DNA of 64,000 bases from Hymenobacter amundsenii. GTDB lineage: Bacteria; Bacteroidota; Bacteroidia; Cytophagales; Hymenobacteraceae. The stretch is from positions 39,436-103,435 of the forward strand of contig NZ_NIRR01000013.1 in NCBI RefSeq assembly GCF_002204745.1. Direction: 5' to 3'. Of this stretch, positions 37,861-46,708 are shown one piece after another; the first letter of the stretch is position 1, and each line of letters begins with the position of its first letter. A program made the translations under genes and the position numbers. Under the pieces are notes generated by a model that ran no database searches, was not told the origin of the DNA, and worked only from the letters and a program-made list of their open reading frames with translations.

Positions 37861-39477
37861 TTAGAATGGCGGCGGGCCGTCGTCGAAGTTGCTGCGGGGG
37901 AAGGGCTGGGCCGGTGGAGGCGAGTCGTTGTTGATGCGCGAGCCCAAACGGATGGTGTTGGGCGCGAAGCCAGTGGAGTCGTCGTCGAAGGTGCTGGTGG
38001 GAAAAGCGCTGGGGTTGAAGCCCGCGTCGCCGAAACTGCCCTCCCCATCGAGGTCGGCGAACTTGGTGAACTTACCGATGAACTTGAGTTGCACGGTTTC
38101 TAGGGAGCCGTTCCGGTGCTTGGCAATAATCACCTCGCCGGTACCCTGGGTAGGGTTACCCATTTCGTCCTCCGTAATCTTATAGTACTCAGGGCGGTAA
38201 AGAAAGATTACCATGTCGGCGTCCTGCTCAATCGAGCCCGATTCACGCAGGTCACTGAGCTGGGGCTTCTTGTCGCCGCCGCGGGTTTCTACCGAGCGCG
38301 AAAGCTGCGACAGAGCCAGCACCGGCACGTTCAACTCCTTGGCAATACCCTTGAGCGCCCGCGAGATGGAGGCAATTTCCTGTTCTCGGTTGCCCCCGCC
38401 CTTGCCGTCGGTGTTGCCGGTCATCAGCTGCAGATAGTCGATAATGATCATCGAAATATCGTGGTGGGCTTTCAGGCGGCGGCACTTGGTGCGTAGCTCC
38501 CGGATGCTGAGGCCGGGCGTATCGTCGATGTAAATCGGGGCTGAGGAGAGGTTGGAAATTTTGTGGTTGAGCTGGGCCCATTCGTGGTCGGCGAGGTTGC
38601 CTTTCTTGATTTTCTCCGAGTCCAGCTCCGCCTCGGCCGAAATCAGACGATTCACGAGCTGCAACGACGACATCTCCAGCGAGAAGATGGCCACCGGCTT
38701 CTTGAACTCGACCGCCGCGTTACGCATCGCCGACACCACGAAGGCAGTTTTTCCCATTCCTGGCCGAGCCGCAATTATCACTAGGTCAGAGTTTTGCCAG
38801 CCGCTCGTGACTCTATCCAAGGCTGAGAAGCCACTGGGCACGCCGGTCAGGCCGTCCTTCTGGTCCTTCTTTTCTTCGAGTTCCTTGATGGCCTTGCCCA
38901 TCAGGCTACGCATATCGTCGAAGTTCTTACGAATGTTCGACTCCGACACCTCGAACAACGCCTGCTCGGTGCTGTCGAGTAGGTTGAACACGTCGGTGGT
39001 ATCCTCGAAAGCATCGCGCTGGATGGTGCTCGCGATGTTGATGAGCTCCCGCTTGATGGCGTTTTCGGTGATGATGCGGGAGTGGTACTCGATGTTGGCC
39101 GCCGAGTTGACCTTGAACGTGAGTTGGGCTACGTAGTGCGTGCCACCGGCCGCCTCCAGCTCGCCCATCTCGCGCAGCTCGTGCGTAACGGTGAGAATGT
39201 CAATCGGTTCCGACTTATCGAACAGGTTGAGGATGGCCTTGAAAATGCGCTGGTGGCCGTCTTTGTAGAAGCTCTGGGGCTTGAGGATGTCAATAACAGT
39301 GGTTAGAGCATCCTTTTCGAGCATGAGCGCGCCCAGTACGGCGGCCTCCAGCTCCAGGGCCTGGGGCGGCAGCTTGCCAGCCGGGCCGCCCATGGGCAGG
39401 TGGGCCGGACGGCCATTCCAGGCGGCTTTGGCGCGCGAGCCAGCTTGCTTCAGGCGGTCATCCATCTGGTCATTCAT
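37861..39477 (-). CDS. dnaB: replicative DNA helicase DnaB
   Basis: The 538-residue hexameric replication-fork helicase starts at ATG 39477 (MNDQMDDRLKQAGSRAK); the longer frame to 39582 overlaps the -7 box at 39580-39587 and is rejected. The N-terminal helical domain shows LPPQALELEAAVLGALMLEKDA. The RecA-like motor carries Walker A ARPGMGKTAFVVSAM, Walker B IIIDYLQLM, and the arginine-finger region RSVETRGGDKKPQLSDLRESGSIEQDADMV (cited in part). The C-terminal ~70 residues are a polar Pro/Asp/Ser-rich tail specific to this group. There is no intein. Confidence 0.95.
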   Translation of the reverse strand: MNDQMDDRLKQAGSRAKAAWNGRPAHLPMGGPAGKLPPQALELEAAVLGALMLEKDALTTVIDILKPQSFYKDGHQRIFKAILNLFDKSEPIDILTVTHELREMGELEAAGGTHYVAQLTFKVNSAANIEYHSRIITENAIKRELINIASTIQRDAFEDTTDVFNLLDSTEQALFEVSESNIRKNFDDMRSLMGKAIKELEEKKDQKDGLTGVPSGFSALDRVTSGWQNSDLVIIAARPGMGKTAFVVSAMRNAAVEFKKPVAIFSLEMSSLQLVNRLISAEAELDSEKIKKGNLADHEWAQLNHKISNLSSAPIYIDDTPGLSIRELRTKCRRLKAHHDISMIIIDYLQLMTGNTDGKGGGNREQEIASISRALKGIAKELNVPVLALSQLSRSVETRGGDKKPQLSDLRESGSIEQDADMVIFLYRPEYYKITEDEMGNPTQGTGEVIIAKHRNGSLETVQLKFIGKFTKFADLDGEGSFGDAGFNPSAFPTSTFDDDSTGFAPNTIRLGSRINNDSPPPAQPFPRSNFDDGPPPF

Positions 39478-39579
39478 CAATAGAGGTACACTACAAGGTA
39501 AGCAGGTTGGGTTGGTTTTCCGTCGAAATATATTCCGACTTCGTTCCGGTCGTTGGCCTGGCATTGGGCCAAAGGGGTG

Positions 39580-39587
39580 CAAAGCTA
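39580..39587 (-). promoter_or_regulatory. -7 box (TAGCTTTG) for dnaB
   Basis: Exact TAnnTTTG on the minus strand, about 100 bases before ATG 39477. Confidence 0.55.
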
Positions 39588-39787
39588 ACGGCTGGGCCTT
39601 ATAATCCTGGGACAGTAGTAAAGGTTTTTAACGACAACATGATAGAATAGCATTCCGGGCGCCGCCAGCATCCCGGGCGTTGGCAGCAAACCACCGCAGT
39701 CCAGCGCCAGCCACCAAGTTGCGTGCGCCGCGCGGCATAACGTTGGCCTGCAACCGCCGGATTTTACGCCTCACCACCCCAAATTAC

Positions 39788-39795
39788 TACCTTTG
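39788..39795 (+). promoter_or_regulatory. -7 box (TACCTTTG) for mpl
   Basis: Exact TAnnTTTG 23 bases before the ATG. An ATTTTAC stretch at 39761-39767 is a weak -33 candidate. Confidence 0.6.
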
Positions 39796-39818
39796 CCACC
39801 CTTACTTTTCTGTTCCAA

Positions 39819-41204
39819 ATGGCCGCGACACCCTCCTCCCTCCACCGCCTGCACCTGATTGCTACCGGGGGCAGCATTATGCACAACCTGGCGCTGGCTT
39901 TGCACCAGCGCGGGGCCCAGGTCACGGGCTCCGACGACGAGGTATTCGAGCCCGCCAGAAGCCGGCTGGCCGCCGCTGGCCTGCTGCCTGCGGCCGAAGG
40001 GTGGTTCCCGGAGAAAATTACGGCCGACCTCGACGCCGTTATCGTGGGCATGCACGCCCGCCCCGACAACCCCGAACTGCTCCGGGCCCAAGAACTGGGC
40101 CTGCGGGTGTACTCGTTCCCGGAGTTTATTTATGAGGCCTCGCGCGACAAGCAGCGCATTGTAATCGGGGGCTCGCACGGTAAAACCAGCATCACGTCCC
40201 TGATTTTGCACGTCTTGCGCCACCAGGGCCGCCAGTTCGATTACGCTGTGGGCGCCCAGCTCGAAGGATTCGACCTGATGGTGCAGCTCAGCGACGACGC
40301 GCCCATCATCATCATTGAAGGCGACGAATACTTGGCTTCGCCGATTGACCGGCGGCCGAAGTTTCATCTTTACCATCACCACATCGGCGTTATTTCGGGC
40401 ATTAGCTGGGACCACATTAACGTGTTTCCAACCGAGGAAATCTACCGCGAGCAGTTCCGGATTTTCGCTGATATGACGCCCAAGGCCGGGGTGCTCATTT
40501 ACGACCGCGACGACGAGCAGACCCAGTTGGTTACCGTGCCCAGTTCGCCCGACGTGAAATACATCGGATACGGCCCCCACGAGCATGTGGTGCGCGATGG
40601 CCAGACCTTTTTGCTCAACAAGAAGGATGAGGAAGTGCCAGTGAAAGTATTTGGCGAGCACAACCTGCGCAATATTTCGGCCGCCAAGGAAGTGTGCAAG
40701 CAACTCGGCATCAAAGGCAAGGAATTTTACGAGGCGCTGGCCAGCTTTAAAGGGGCGGCCCGGCGGCTGGAGCTGGTGCGCGAGGGCGCCGATTCTGTGG
40801 TGTACAAGGACTTCGCCCACGCCCCAAGCAAGCTCAAAGCCACGGCCACGGCCTTCAAAAAGCAATTTCCGCAGCGGCGGCTGGTGGCCTGCCTGGAGTT
40901 GCACACCTTCAGCTCGCTCAACCCCAACTTCCTACCCCAGTACGCCCATACCTTCGACGCACCCGACGTGGCGGTAGTCTACTTTAACCCGGCGGTGCTG
41001 GCCCACAAACGCCTGCCCGCTTTGCCCCCCGAGGCCGTGCAGGCCGCTTTCCAGCGCCCCGACCTGCGCGTGTTCACCGATAGCCGAGAGCTGGCCGCCT
41101 TCCTGCATGGGCAGGACTGGCAGCAAGCCAACCTACTGATGATGTCGTCGGGCACGTTCGACGGGCTGGATTTGGTAGCGCTGGCCGAGACAGTAGTGCA
41201 ATAG
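39819..41204 (+). CDS. mpl: UDP-N-acetylmuramate:tripeptide ligase Mpl (murein recycling)
   Basis: The 461-residue Mur ligase opens LHRLHLIATGGSIMHNLALAL, the Rossmann domain, and has the ATP loop IVIGGSHGKTSITSL (about residues 115-129), EGDEYLASPIDRRPKF and SGISWDHINVFPT. The last two match Mpl rather than MurC, where the substrate loop differs. The final domain carries YKDFAHAPSKLKATATAF, like the DYAHxP motif. It attaches recovered L-Ala-D-Glu-mDAP to UDP-MurNAc in the cytoplasm. Its presence implies peptidoglycan recycling. MurC is a less likely alternative given the Ile-Glu-Gly-Asp-Glu-Tyr segment. Confidence 0.9.
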   Translation: MAATPSSLHRLHLIATGGSIMHNLALALHQRGAQVTGSDDEVFEPARSRLAAAGLLPAAEGWFPEKITADLDAVIVGMHARPDNPELLRAQELGLRVYSFPEFIYEASRDKQRIVIGGSHGKTSITSLILHVLRHQGRQFDYAVGAQLEGFDLMVQLSDDAPIIIIEGDEYLASPIDRRPKFHLYHHHIGVISGISWDHINVFPTEEIYREQFRIFADMTPKAGVLIYDRDDEQTQLVTVPSSPDVKYIGYGPHEHVVRDGQTFLLNKKDEEVPVKVFGEHNLRNISAAKEVCKQLGIKGKEFYEALASFKGAARRLELVREGADSVVYKDFAHAPSKLKATATAFKKQFPQRRLVACLELHTFSSLNPNFLPQYAHTFDAPDVAVVYFNPAVLAHKRLPALPPEAVQAAFQRPDLRVFTDSRELAAFLHGQDWQQANLLMMSSGTFDGLDLVALAETVVQ

Positions 41205-41240
41205 GGGTACGCTGCAAGCATTTGCAGAAAACCTCCACTA

Positions 41241-41269
41241 AAAAGGCCCGCCAATTGGCGGGCTTTTTA
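41241..41269. terminator. bidirectional terminator between mpl and the opposing small ORF
   Basis: Arms AAAAGGCCCGCCA and TGGCGGGCTTTTT around AT, with A-run and T-run on the two sides. Confidence 0.8.
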
Positions 41270-41281
41270 GTATCTGAATGG

Positions 41282-41416
41282 CTAGAGCACCTCATCCGGC
41301 GGCGTGGCCGGCTCCGGGGGCACCGGGGGCTTGGGCTGAGTTCGCCGCTTGTCGGTCGTGACGAGCAGGGCTAAGGCCGTGAGCGAGAGGCGCAGAATCC
41401 ATTTGCGGCTGAGCAT
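41282..41416 (-). CDS. 44-residue putative membrane-anchored peptide
   Basis: The short frame starts at ATG 41416, two bases after the stop of the upstream lipoprotein gene. It encodes a basic start (MLSRKWILRLS), one hydrophobic stretch (LTALALLVT), then KRRTQPKPPVPPEPATPP. The single hydrophobic segment and Pro-rich tail look like a small envelope peptide. It is supported by tight coupling and the terminator immediately after, but there is no family match. It could be non-coding. Confidence 0.4.
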   Translation of the reverse strand: MLSRKWILRLSLTALALLVTTDKRRTQPKPPVPPEPATPPDEVL

Positions 41417-41418
41417 AG

Positions 41419-41988
41419 TTAACGGCGGGCAAAAAAACTGTTGTTTTCTTCCACCGTTAGGTCGCAGCGGCTGCCACCCGAATTTTCCTCGCACGAAGAA
41501 CCCACGATTTCGTTGCGCTCAAAGTTGAAGAAGCAAAACGTACAGCCCACACTGGTGATGATGTAACGCGGCGCGTTGGAACTCAAGTACAAACTTTTGT
41601 CGGTGGAGGACTTGAGCGGCAAGGCCATCGACCGAAACATTCCGTCGCGCAGGCCAAGGCCTACCAGATAGTAGATGGCCTTGTCTTTGGGCGTTTCCTG
41701 GACTTTGCGGATGATGGTTTTGTTGATGGACGTGCCATCGGCGAACTGGCGGGTAAAAGCAGCAGCCAACTCATCTTTGGGCACGAGGTAACGCACCTTT
41801 TCATCGACTACGACGGCCACTTGCTTGCTGGTTGCTTCCAGTTGCCGCCGGCTCAGGCCCTCGGGGTCGTTGTTGGGCGAGCTCATTTCGGGGAAGCCAC
41901 GCTTGGTGGTTTCGCAGGCGCTCAGCCCACCCAATGCCAGTGCCCCGCCCATTAGCGGAATCAGTAAAAATCGCGGAAAACGAATCAT
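41419..41988 (-). CDS. lipoprotein of unknown function
   Basis: The 189-residue protein has a clear lipoprotein signal (FLLIPLMGGALALGGLSAC, lipobox LSAC). The mature part begins with a polar linker and contains VAVVVDEKVRYLVPKDELAAAF, then YYLVGLGLRDGMFRSMALPL and, late, two or three Cys near VGCTFCFFNF and IVGSSCEENSGGSRCDL that could form disulfides. I do not recognise a family. It is upstream of, and probably co-transcribed with, the 44-residue ORF, and follows the M48 protease gene by 24 bases, so the three may form an envelope operon. Confidence 0.7.
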   Translation of the reverse strand: MIRFPRFLLIPLMGGALALGGLSACETTKRGFPEMSSPNNDPEGLSRRQLEATSKQVAVVVDEKVRYLVPKDELAAAFTRQFADGTSINKTIIRKVQETPKDKAIYYLVGLGLRDGMFRSMALPLKSSTDKSLYLSSNAPRYIITSVGCTFCFFNFERNEIVGSSCEENSGGSRCDLTVEENNSFFARR

Positions 41989-42012
41989 TTCTCGGGTTAA
42001 TGAACCTGCCCC

Positions 42013-42810
42013 TTAGCGGGGCTTGTAGTACTTACGGGCCTCGGGCAACTCCTTTTGGATGTCGGCGATGCGCGTACCGTTAGAGGGGTGCGTGGAAAGG
42101 AACTCGGGCGGTGCCGCCTGGTTTTCGCGCGAATCCATGCGCTGCCAGAACTGCACGGCTCCGTCGGGGTTATAGCCAGCCATAGCCATAAAAATCAGCC
42201 CCAAGTGGTCGGCTTCCGACTCTTGGTTGCGACCGTATTTGAGCAGGCCCAACGAAGCACCAGCCCCCACGGCCTGCATAAACACGTTTTGGGTGGCCGA
42301 GGGGTTCTGGCCCACGGCGGCCGATACTACGCCGCCCAAGCCCTGGGTGGCCATCTGCTGGCTCATACGCTCGGAACCGTGGCGGGCCACGGCATGAGCA
42401 ATTTCGTGGGCCATTACTACGGCCAGGCCGTTTTCGTCCTGGGTGATGGGCAGGATACCGGTGTAAACGGCTGTTTTGCCGCCGGGCATAGCCCAGGCGT
42501 TCTGCTGCTTATCGTCCTGAATCAGATTGAACTCCCACTGGTAGCCTTCCAGCTGGGCCGACTGGCCTTGCTGGGCGAAATACTGCTGCACCGCTTGCTC
42601 GATGCGCTGGCCCACGCGCTTCACCATGGCCGCCTGCGCCCCACTGTTTACGACTTGGCTTGTGGCCAGCACTTTCTGGTATTCTTGGGCAGCCATCTGA
42701 ATCATTTCCGGCTCGGAAACCAGGCTGAGCTGGCGGCGGCCGGTGATGGGAACCGTGGAGCAGGCGGCGGCCATGAACAGGCAGCTGGCCAGAGCGAAAT
42801 TCTTGAGCAT
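42013..42810 (-). CDS. M48-family metalloprotease lipoprotein
   Basis: The 265-residue protein starts at ATG 42810 (MLKNFALASCLFMAAAC), with a lipoprotein signal whose Cys follows AAA. The zinc site is intact: VVMAHEIAHAVARHGSERM (HExxH, about residues 134-138) and the third ligand in RNQESEADHLGLIFM. TGRRQLSLVSEPEM and LSTHPSNGTRI are typical of the periplasmic M48C proteins related to E. coli LoiP and BepA, which degrade or help mature outer-membrane proteins. It is followed closely by the unknown lipoprotein gene. Upstream lies the FAH gene in divergent orientation. Confidence 0.92.
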   Translation of the reverse strand: MLKNFALASCLFMAAACSTVPITGRRQLSLVSEPEMIQMAAQEYQKVLATSQVVNSGAQAAMVKRVGQRIEQAVQQYFAQQGQSAQLEGYQWEFNLIQDDKQQNAWAMPGGKTAVYTGILPITQDENGLAVVMAHEIAHAVARHGSERMSQQMATQGLGGVVSAAVGQNPSATQNVFMQAVGAGASLGLLKYGRNQESEADHLGLIFMAMAGYNPDGAVQFWQRMDSRENQAAPPEFLSTHPSNGTRIADIQKELPEARKYYKPR

Positions 42811-42988
42811 GGCGTAAAAAAAAGGAAAGAATAAGTAGAAAACCAATGCGGCGGCGCAATAAGCTAGCCCAGACATGGGCCTGCCGCGGTAGGGTGCTAT
42901 ACGTCAGCTACGGGCCAAAATGTTTGCTTTGGACTGGTAGCAACCAGAAAGTCCATCATTTTCGTACTCCCGGCCCACGAATTACCGC

Positions 42989-42996
42989 TACTTTTG
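42989..42996 (+). promoter_or_regulatory. -7 box (TACTTTTG) for the FAH gene
   Basis: Exact TAnnTTTG, predicting a leader of about 115 bases before ATG 43121. Confidence 0.55.
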
Positions 42997-43000
42997 AGGG

Positions 43001-43098
43001 GTCTGGCAGGTGACGGGGCGAAGGAACTGGGTGGAGGGGCTGTTATGCTGAACGCTTGGTGTCTTAAACCGGCAACCCCACCCCGCCACCTGCCAGAC
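43001..43098 (+). promoter_or_regulatory. structured 5' leader of the FAH gene
   Basis: The leader closes with a perfect 12-bp stem GTCTGGCAGGTG (43001-43012) and CACCTGCCAGAC (43087-43098). Inside, GGGTGG-A-GGGG (43029-43039) can pair with the CCCCACCC stretch near 43076-43083. The stem begins right after the predicted transcription start and ends 22 bases before the ATG. I do not recognise a known riboswitch class. It could be a cis-regulatory RNA or just a structured leader. Confidence 0.45.
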
Positions 43099-43120
43099 TC
43101 CACCAAACCAGTCTCTTACT

Positions 43121-43735
43121 ATGAAAATCCTGTGTATTGGCCGCAACTACGCGGAACATATTGCCGAACTCCAAAACGAAACACCCTCGGCGCCCGTCAT
43201 ATTCGCCAAGCCCGATACGGCCCTGCTCCAGCGCAACCAGCCGTTCTTCATGCCCGATTTTTCGCAGGACATCCACCACGAAATAGAACTGGTGCTGCGG
43301 GTGTGCAAAAACGGCAAGAACATCGAGGAGAAATTCGCTCCCTCCTACTTCGACGCCATCGGGCTGGGCATCGACTTCACAGCCCGCGACCTGCAGAGCC
43401 AGTTAAAGGGCCAGGGGTTGCCCTGGGAACTGGCCAAGGGCTTCGACGGTTCGGCCCCGATTTCCCAGGAGTTCAAGCCAGTGGCCGATTTCGCCGATTT
43501 GGGCAACATCGACTTCTCGCTGGCCGTGAACGGGGAAGTGCGCCAGCGCGGTAACTCGGGCCTGATGCTGCACGATTTCAACAAAATCATCAGCTACATC
43601 TCGCGCTTCATCACCCTGAAAATGGGCGACCTTATTTTTACGGGCACCCCCAGCGGCGTGGGCCCGGTGCACATCGGCGACCAGCTTACGGGCTTTATCG
43701 GGGAGGAGAAAATGCTGGACCTGGCCGTTAAATAA
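43121..43735 (+). CDS. fumarylacetoacetate hydrolase (FAH) family protein
   Basis: The 204-residue protein is a compact FAH-fold enzyme. It opens MKILCIGRNYAEHIAEL, and the metal-binding acidic residues are seen in DIHHEIELVLRV and GIGLGIDFTARDLQ (written LGIDFTARDLQ in the protein). KGFDGSAPIS and LIFTGTPSGVGPVHIGD are strong family signatures. Small FAH proteins of this type are usually acylpyruvases or oxaloacetate decarboxylases, and the sequence does not decide. It is monocistronic, with the long structured leader upstream. Confidence 0.9.
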   Translation: MKILCIGRNYAEHIAELQNETPSAPVIFAKPDTALLQRNQPFFMPDFSQDIHHEIELVLRVCKNGKNIEEKFAPSYFDAIGLGIDFTARDLQSQLKGQGLPWELAKGFDGSAPISQEFKPVADFADLGNIDFSLAVNGEVRQRGNSGLMLHDFNKIISYISRFITLKMGDLIFTGTPSGVGPVHIGDQLTGFIGEEKMLDLAVK

Positions 43736-43830
43736 GCTGTCAGTTTATAGTAGTTGGCTGCCGGCTTTCGTTGTGCAGCCGTATTTCCGTCGTCAGGTAA
43801 GTTCTATTCGTGAAAAAGCTAACAGCTCAA
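43735..43830. repeat. AGCT-type repeat between the FAH and M23 genes
   Basis: AAGCTGTCAG and AAAAGCTAACAGCTC resemble the spacer upstream of murA and that at 47197-47275. The right part runs into the first codons assigned to the M23 gene. Confidence 0.4.
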
Positions 43831-45878
43831 CCCAAGCTGCCAACGCGTCAAACCCAGCAGCCAGCAGCCCAAAAAAAACGCCTCTTCGGCGTGGCGCTGC
43901 CCCTACTGCTGCTGCTTGGCTGGCAGCCTTCGGCCTGCCAGAGCCAGCAAACCGGTCCTAATGTGGAGCAGACGCCTGTGGCCACCCCCGGGGAAACGCC
44001 GCCCACGGCGGCCGCTAAAGCCGTCGTGCCCGCCGTGCCGAAAGGCTACTTCCTGTTCCCCATCAAACCCGGCCAGGAGAACTTTCTGGCGGGCAGCATG
44101 GGCGAGCTGCGGCCCAACCACTTCCACGGCGGCCTCGATATCAAGACCGACGGCCGGGTGGATTTGCCGGTCTATGCCTCGGCCGACGGCTACGTTTCGC
44201 GGCTCAAGCAAAGCAGCTTCGGCTATGGCAATGTACTCTACATCACCCACCCAAATGGCCTGACGACGGTGTACGGCCACCTCAACCACTTTAAAGGAGC
44301 CGTGGCCGACACGCTGCTCAGCCGCCAGTATCAGAAGCGCAGCTACGAGCTGGAGCTATTTTTTGAGCCCGGCCAGTTTCCGGTGAAACGGGGCGAGGTG
44401 GTGGCGCTGTCGGGCAATACCGGCGGCTCGGTGGGCCCGCACGTGCACTGGGAGGTACGCACCGCCGAGGGCCACCAGCTCAATCCGTTGCAGTGGGGAG
44501 GCTTCGCCGAAATTCAGGACCATGTGGCCCCCGTCGTGCAGGCCTTCGCGGTGGAGCCGCTGGGAATTGAAGCGCGGGTAGAAGGTCGGTTTGGCAAGCG
44601 CGTGTTCGTGCCCAAAGCCCCGCTCGCCGACGGCAGCTACGCCTGGGCCGATACCATTGCCGCCTACGGTACGGTGGGCTTGCTGGTGCAGGGCTTCGAC
44701 CGGTTCGATAAGGTCTGGAACAAGAACGGCATTCAGCGGGGCCAGGTGCTAGTGAACGGTCAGCCGCTCTACGAGCACGTAATTGACGACGTACCCTTCC
44801 CCGAGGGCTCGCGCCAGATCAACCGCCACGTCGATTACGAGTGGCGGGCCATGCAGGGCCGGCAGCTCGAAAAGCTATTCGTGGATGACGGCAACGACCT
44901 GAGCATGTACACCACCGGCCCCGATAAAGGTCGCCTGCGGGTGGAAGCCGGCAAAACGTACGCCGTGGAAGTGCGCCTGAGCGACTCCTACGGCAACACG
45001 ACGCCGCTGCGCTTCGTGCTGAAGGGTGAGGAGCCAGCCTACTTCAAGACCCGCTCGGCGGCCGTGAAGAAACCCGCTTTGAGCTACGATGTGAGCCGGA
45101 ACCTGCTGGTAATAACGGCCCAGGACCCCGATACGGCGGCCGTGGGCGGCAACGTGACGCTAGTACGCGGCAGCCGCCGCCTCAGCCTGCGCCCCAGCTA
45201 CACCGACCAGAGCCGCAACGTGTACCTCTACGACCTGCGCGCCGCCGGCCCGATTCCATCCGTTTCGGCAGCCTCAGCCAGCGCTTCAGCCGCGAGGCCC
45301 TGATTCCGGCGGGCCGGGAGTTCGGCTTTGCCACCGCCAACCTGAACCTGGGCTTCGGGTCGAAGACGCTCTTCGACACGCTGTACCTGCAAACCAGCTA
45401 CAAGCAGGGCCTCTGGACGGTGCATTTGCCTCGTACCCCGCTCTACGAGTCGCTGGCCCTCACGCTGCGCCCCGAAACCCGTCCCGCCGATGTGCGCCGC
45501 ACCGCTATTTACAGCGTCACGGCCAACGGTGGCAAAGGCTACGTGGGGGGCCGGTGGAGCCCCGATAGCACCACCATCACGGCCAATATTAAAACCTTCG
45601 GCCAGTTCCGCTTGCTCACCGATACCACTCCGCCCTCGGGCCGGTTGCTGAGCAAGGGGGCAGGCGGCGTGGTATTCAAAGTCGGCGACGACCTCTCGGG
45701 GTTGGCCAGCTACGAGCTGGAAGTGAACGGACAGTTTCATTTGCTGCGCTACGAGCACAAAAATGCTACCCTGTTCACCGAGCGCACCGACCGGCTGGGT
45801 CCGCCCCTACGCGGCCCCGCCACCCTGCGCCTCACCGACCAGGCCGGCAACGAGAAGGTGATTCAGGTGGTGCTGTAA
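43810..45878 (+). pseudogene. M23-family peptidase broken by a one-base frameshift
   Basis: The first frame (43810-45303, GTG start) encodes 497 residues: a basic start, a hydrophobic segment (LFGVALPLLLLLGW), then an M23/LytM domain with the zinc motif RPNHFHGGLDIKTD, TVYGHLNHF, GGSVGPHVHWEVRT. After LYDLRAA at about 45246 the frame runs into PIPSVSAASASASAARP and stops. In the next frame RPDSIRFGSLSQRFSREAL continues smoothly through to 45878. Restoring one C near 45246 gives a single protein of about 689 residues. The site is not a slippery heptamer. It is either a real mutation or an assembly error; the catalytic domain is intact either way. The start overlaps an AGCT repeat and no ATG lies nearby. 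Confidence 0.85.
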
Positions 45879-45989
45879 GCAACTGCGAAGTGCTAGAAGT
45901 ATTGCCGATGCAGCCTGCGGCCAGTGGCCCGCCGGAACCGCGCCCGCCGGCCCGCGTACACCTGAGCTCCACCAAGTCTTTCTTTGAAA

Positions 45990-46568
45990 ATGCCCAATAA
46001 CTTGCTCAAACGCCGCCAGCCAGTGCTGCTGGCCGCCGCCGCGGCCGTGGTAACTACCGGCGTGGCCGCTTACGCCTACTCGCGCCGCAAAACCCACCCC
46101 ACCCTACCCACCGTGGCCCACGTCGACCTAGCACGCTACGCCGGCCTTTGGTACGAAGTGGCCCGGCTGCCCACCCGCTTCGAGAAGGGCTGCCAGCACG
46201 TAACGGCCGAATACAAGGTGCGGCCCGATGGCAAAGTATGCGTGCGCAACACCTGCCACCAGGGCAGCATCGGTGGCCCGGCCACCACGGCTACGGCCAC
46301 CGCCCGCACCACCGACGCCAGCAATGCCAAGCTCAAGGTGCAGTTCTTCTGGCCTTTCGAGGGCGACTACTGGATTCTGGCCCTCGACGAAGCCGATTAC
46401 CACTATGCCTTGGTGGGCGAGCCCAAACGCGAAAACCTCTGGATTCTGAGCCGTACTCCGCACTTGGAACTGACCCTGCGTAACCAGCTTATCGCCAAAG
46501 GCCGGGAGCGGGGCTTCCCGGTGGAGAACCTGATTTTCACGCCCCAGCCGATGGCCAGCAAGCCTTAA
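45990..46568 (+). CDS. lipocalin (Blc-like) membrane-anchored protein
   Basis: The 192-residue protein starts at ATG 45990. An N-terminal hydrophobic anchor (PVLLAAAAAVVTTGVAAYAY) precedes a lipocalin barrel with the signature VDLARYAGLWYEVARLP (GxW), then AEYKVRPDGKVCVRN, FFWPFEGDYWILALDEADYHYALVGEP and NLWILSRTP. These match the Blc/apolipoprotein-D type. It probably binds or carries lipids or lysophospholipids in the envelope. The anchor lacks a lipobox, unlike E. coli Blc, so it is likely an uncleaved inner-membrane anchor. It follows the broken M23 gene by about 110 bases. Confidence 0.9.
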   Translation: MPNNLLKRRQPVLLAAAAAVVTTGVAAYAYSRRKTHPTLPTVAHVDLARYAGLWYEVARLPTRFEKGCQHVTAEYKVRPDGKVCVRNTCHQGSIGGPATTATATARTTDASNAKLKVQFFWPFEGDYWILALDEADYHYALVGEPKRENLWILSRTPHLELTLRNQLIAKGRERGFPVENLIFTPQPMASKP

Positions 46569-46708
46569 TGTCCTATCGGTTGTGTTGAGGGGAGCGAGGA
46601 AATTGAAGGATTATCATGGTCCTTAGTTACCTAGCACCCCTCCGCATGGCAGCCCGGCGCACTCATTCACCGAGTCACTCATTCATTGTTTCACCTTATC
46701 TTCGCGGC

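Larger units (their letters stand above)
39478..39818. other. divergent dnaB/mpl intergenic region
   Basis: About 340 bases with two -7 boxes pointing outward and no coding frame I believe in. It also has an imperfect direct repeat, CGGGCGCCGCCAGCAT / CGGGCGTTGGCAGCA (around 39657-39690). No operator is obvious. Confidence 0.5.

Noticed and set aside
45236..45256. Programmed frameshift in the M23 gene
   Set aside because: No X-XXY-YYZ slippery site or stimulatory structure is apparent; a single missing C explains it.
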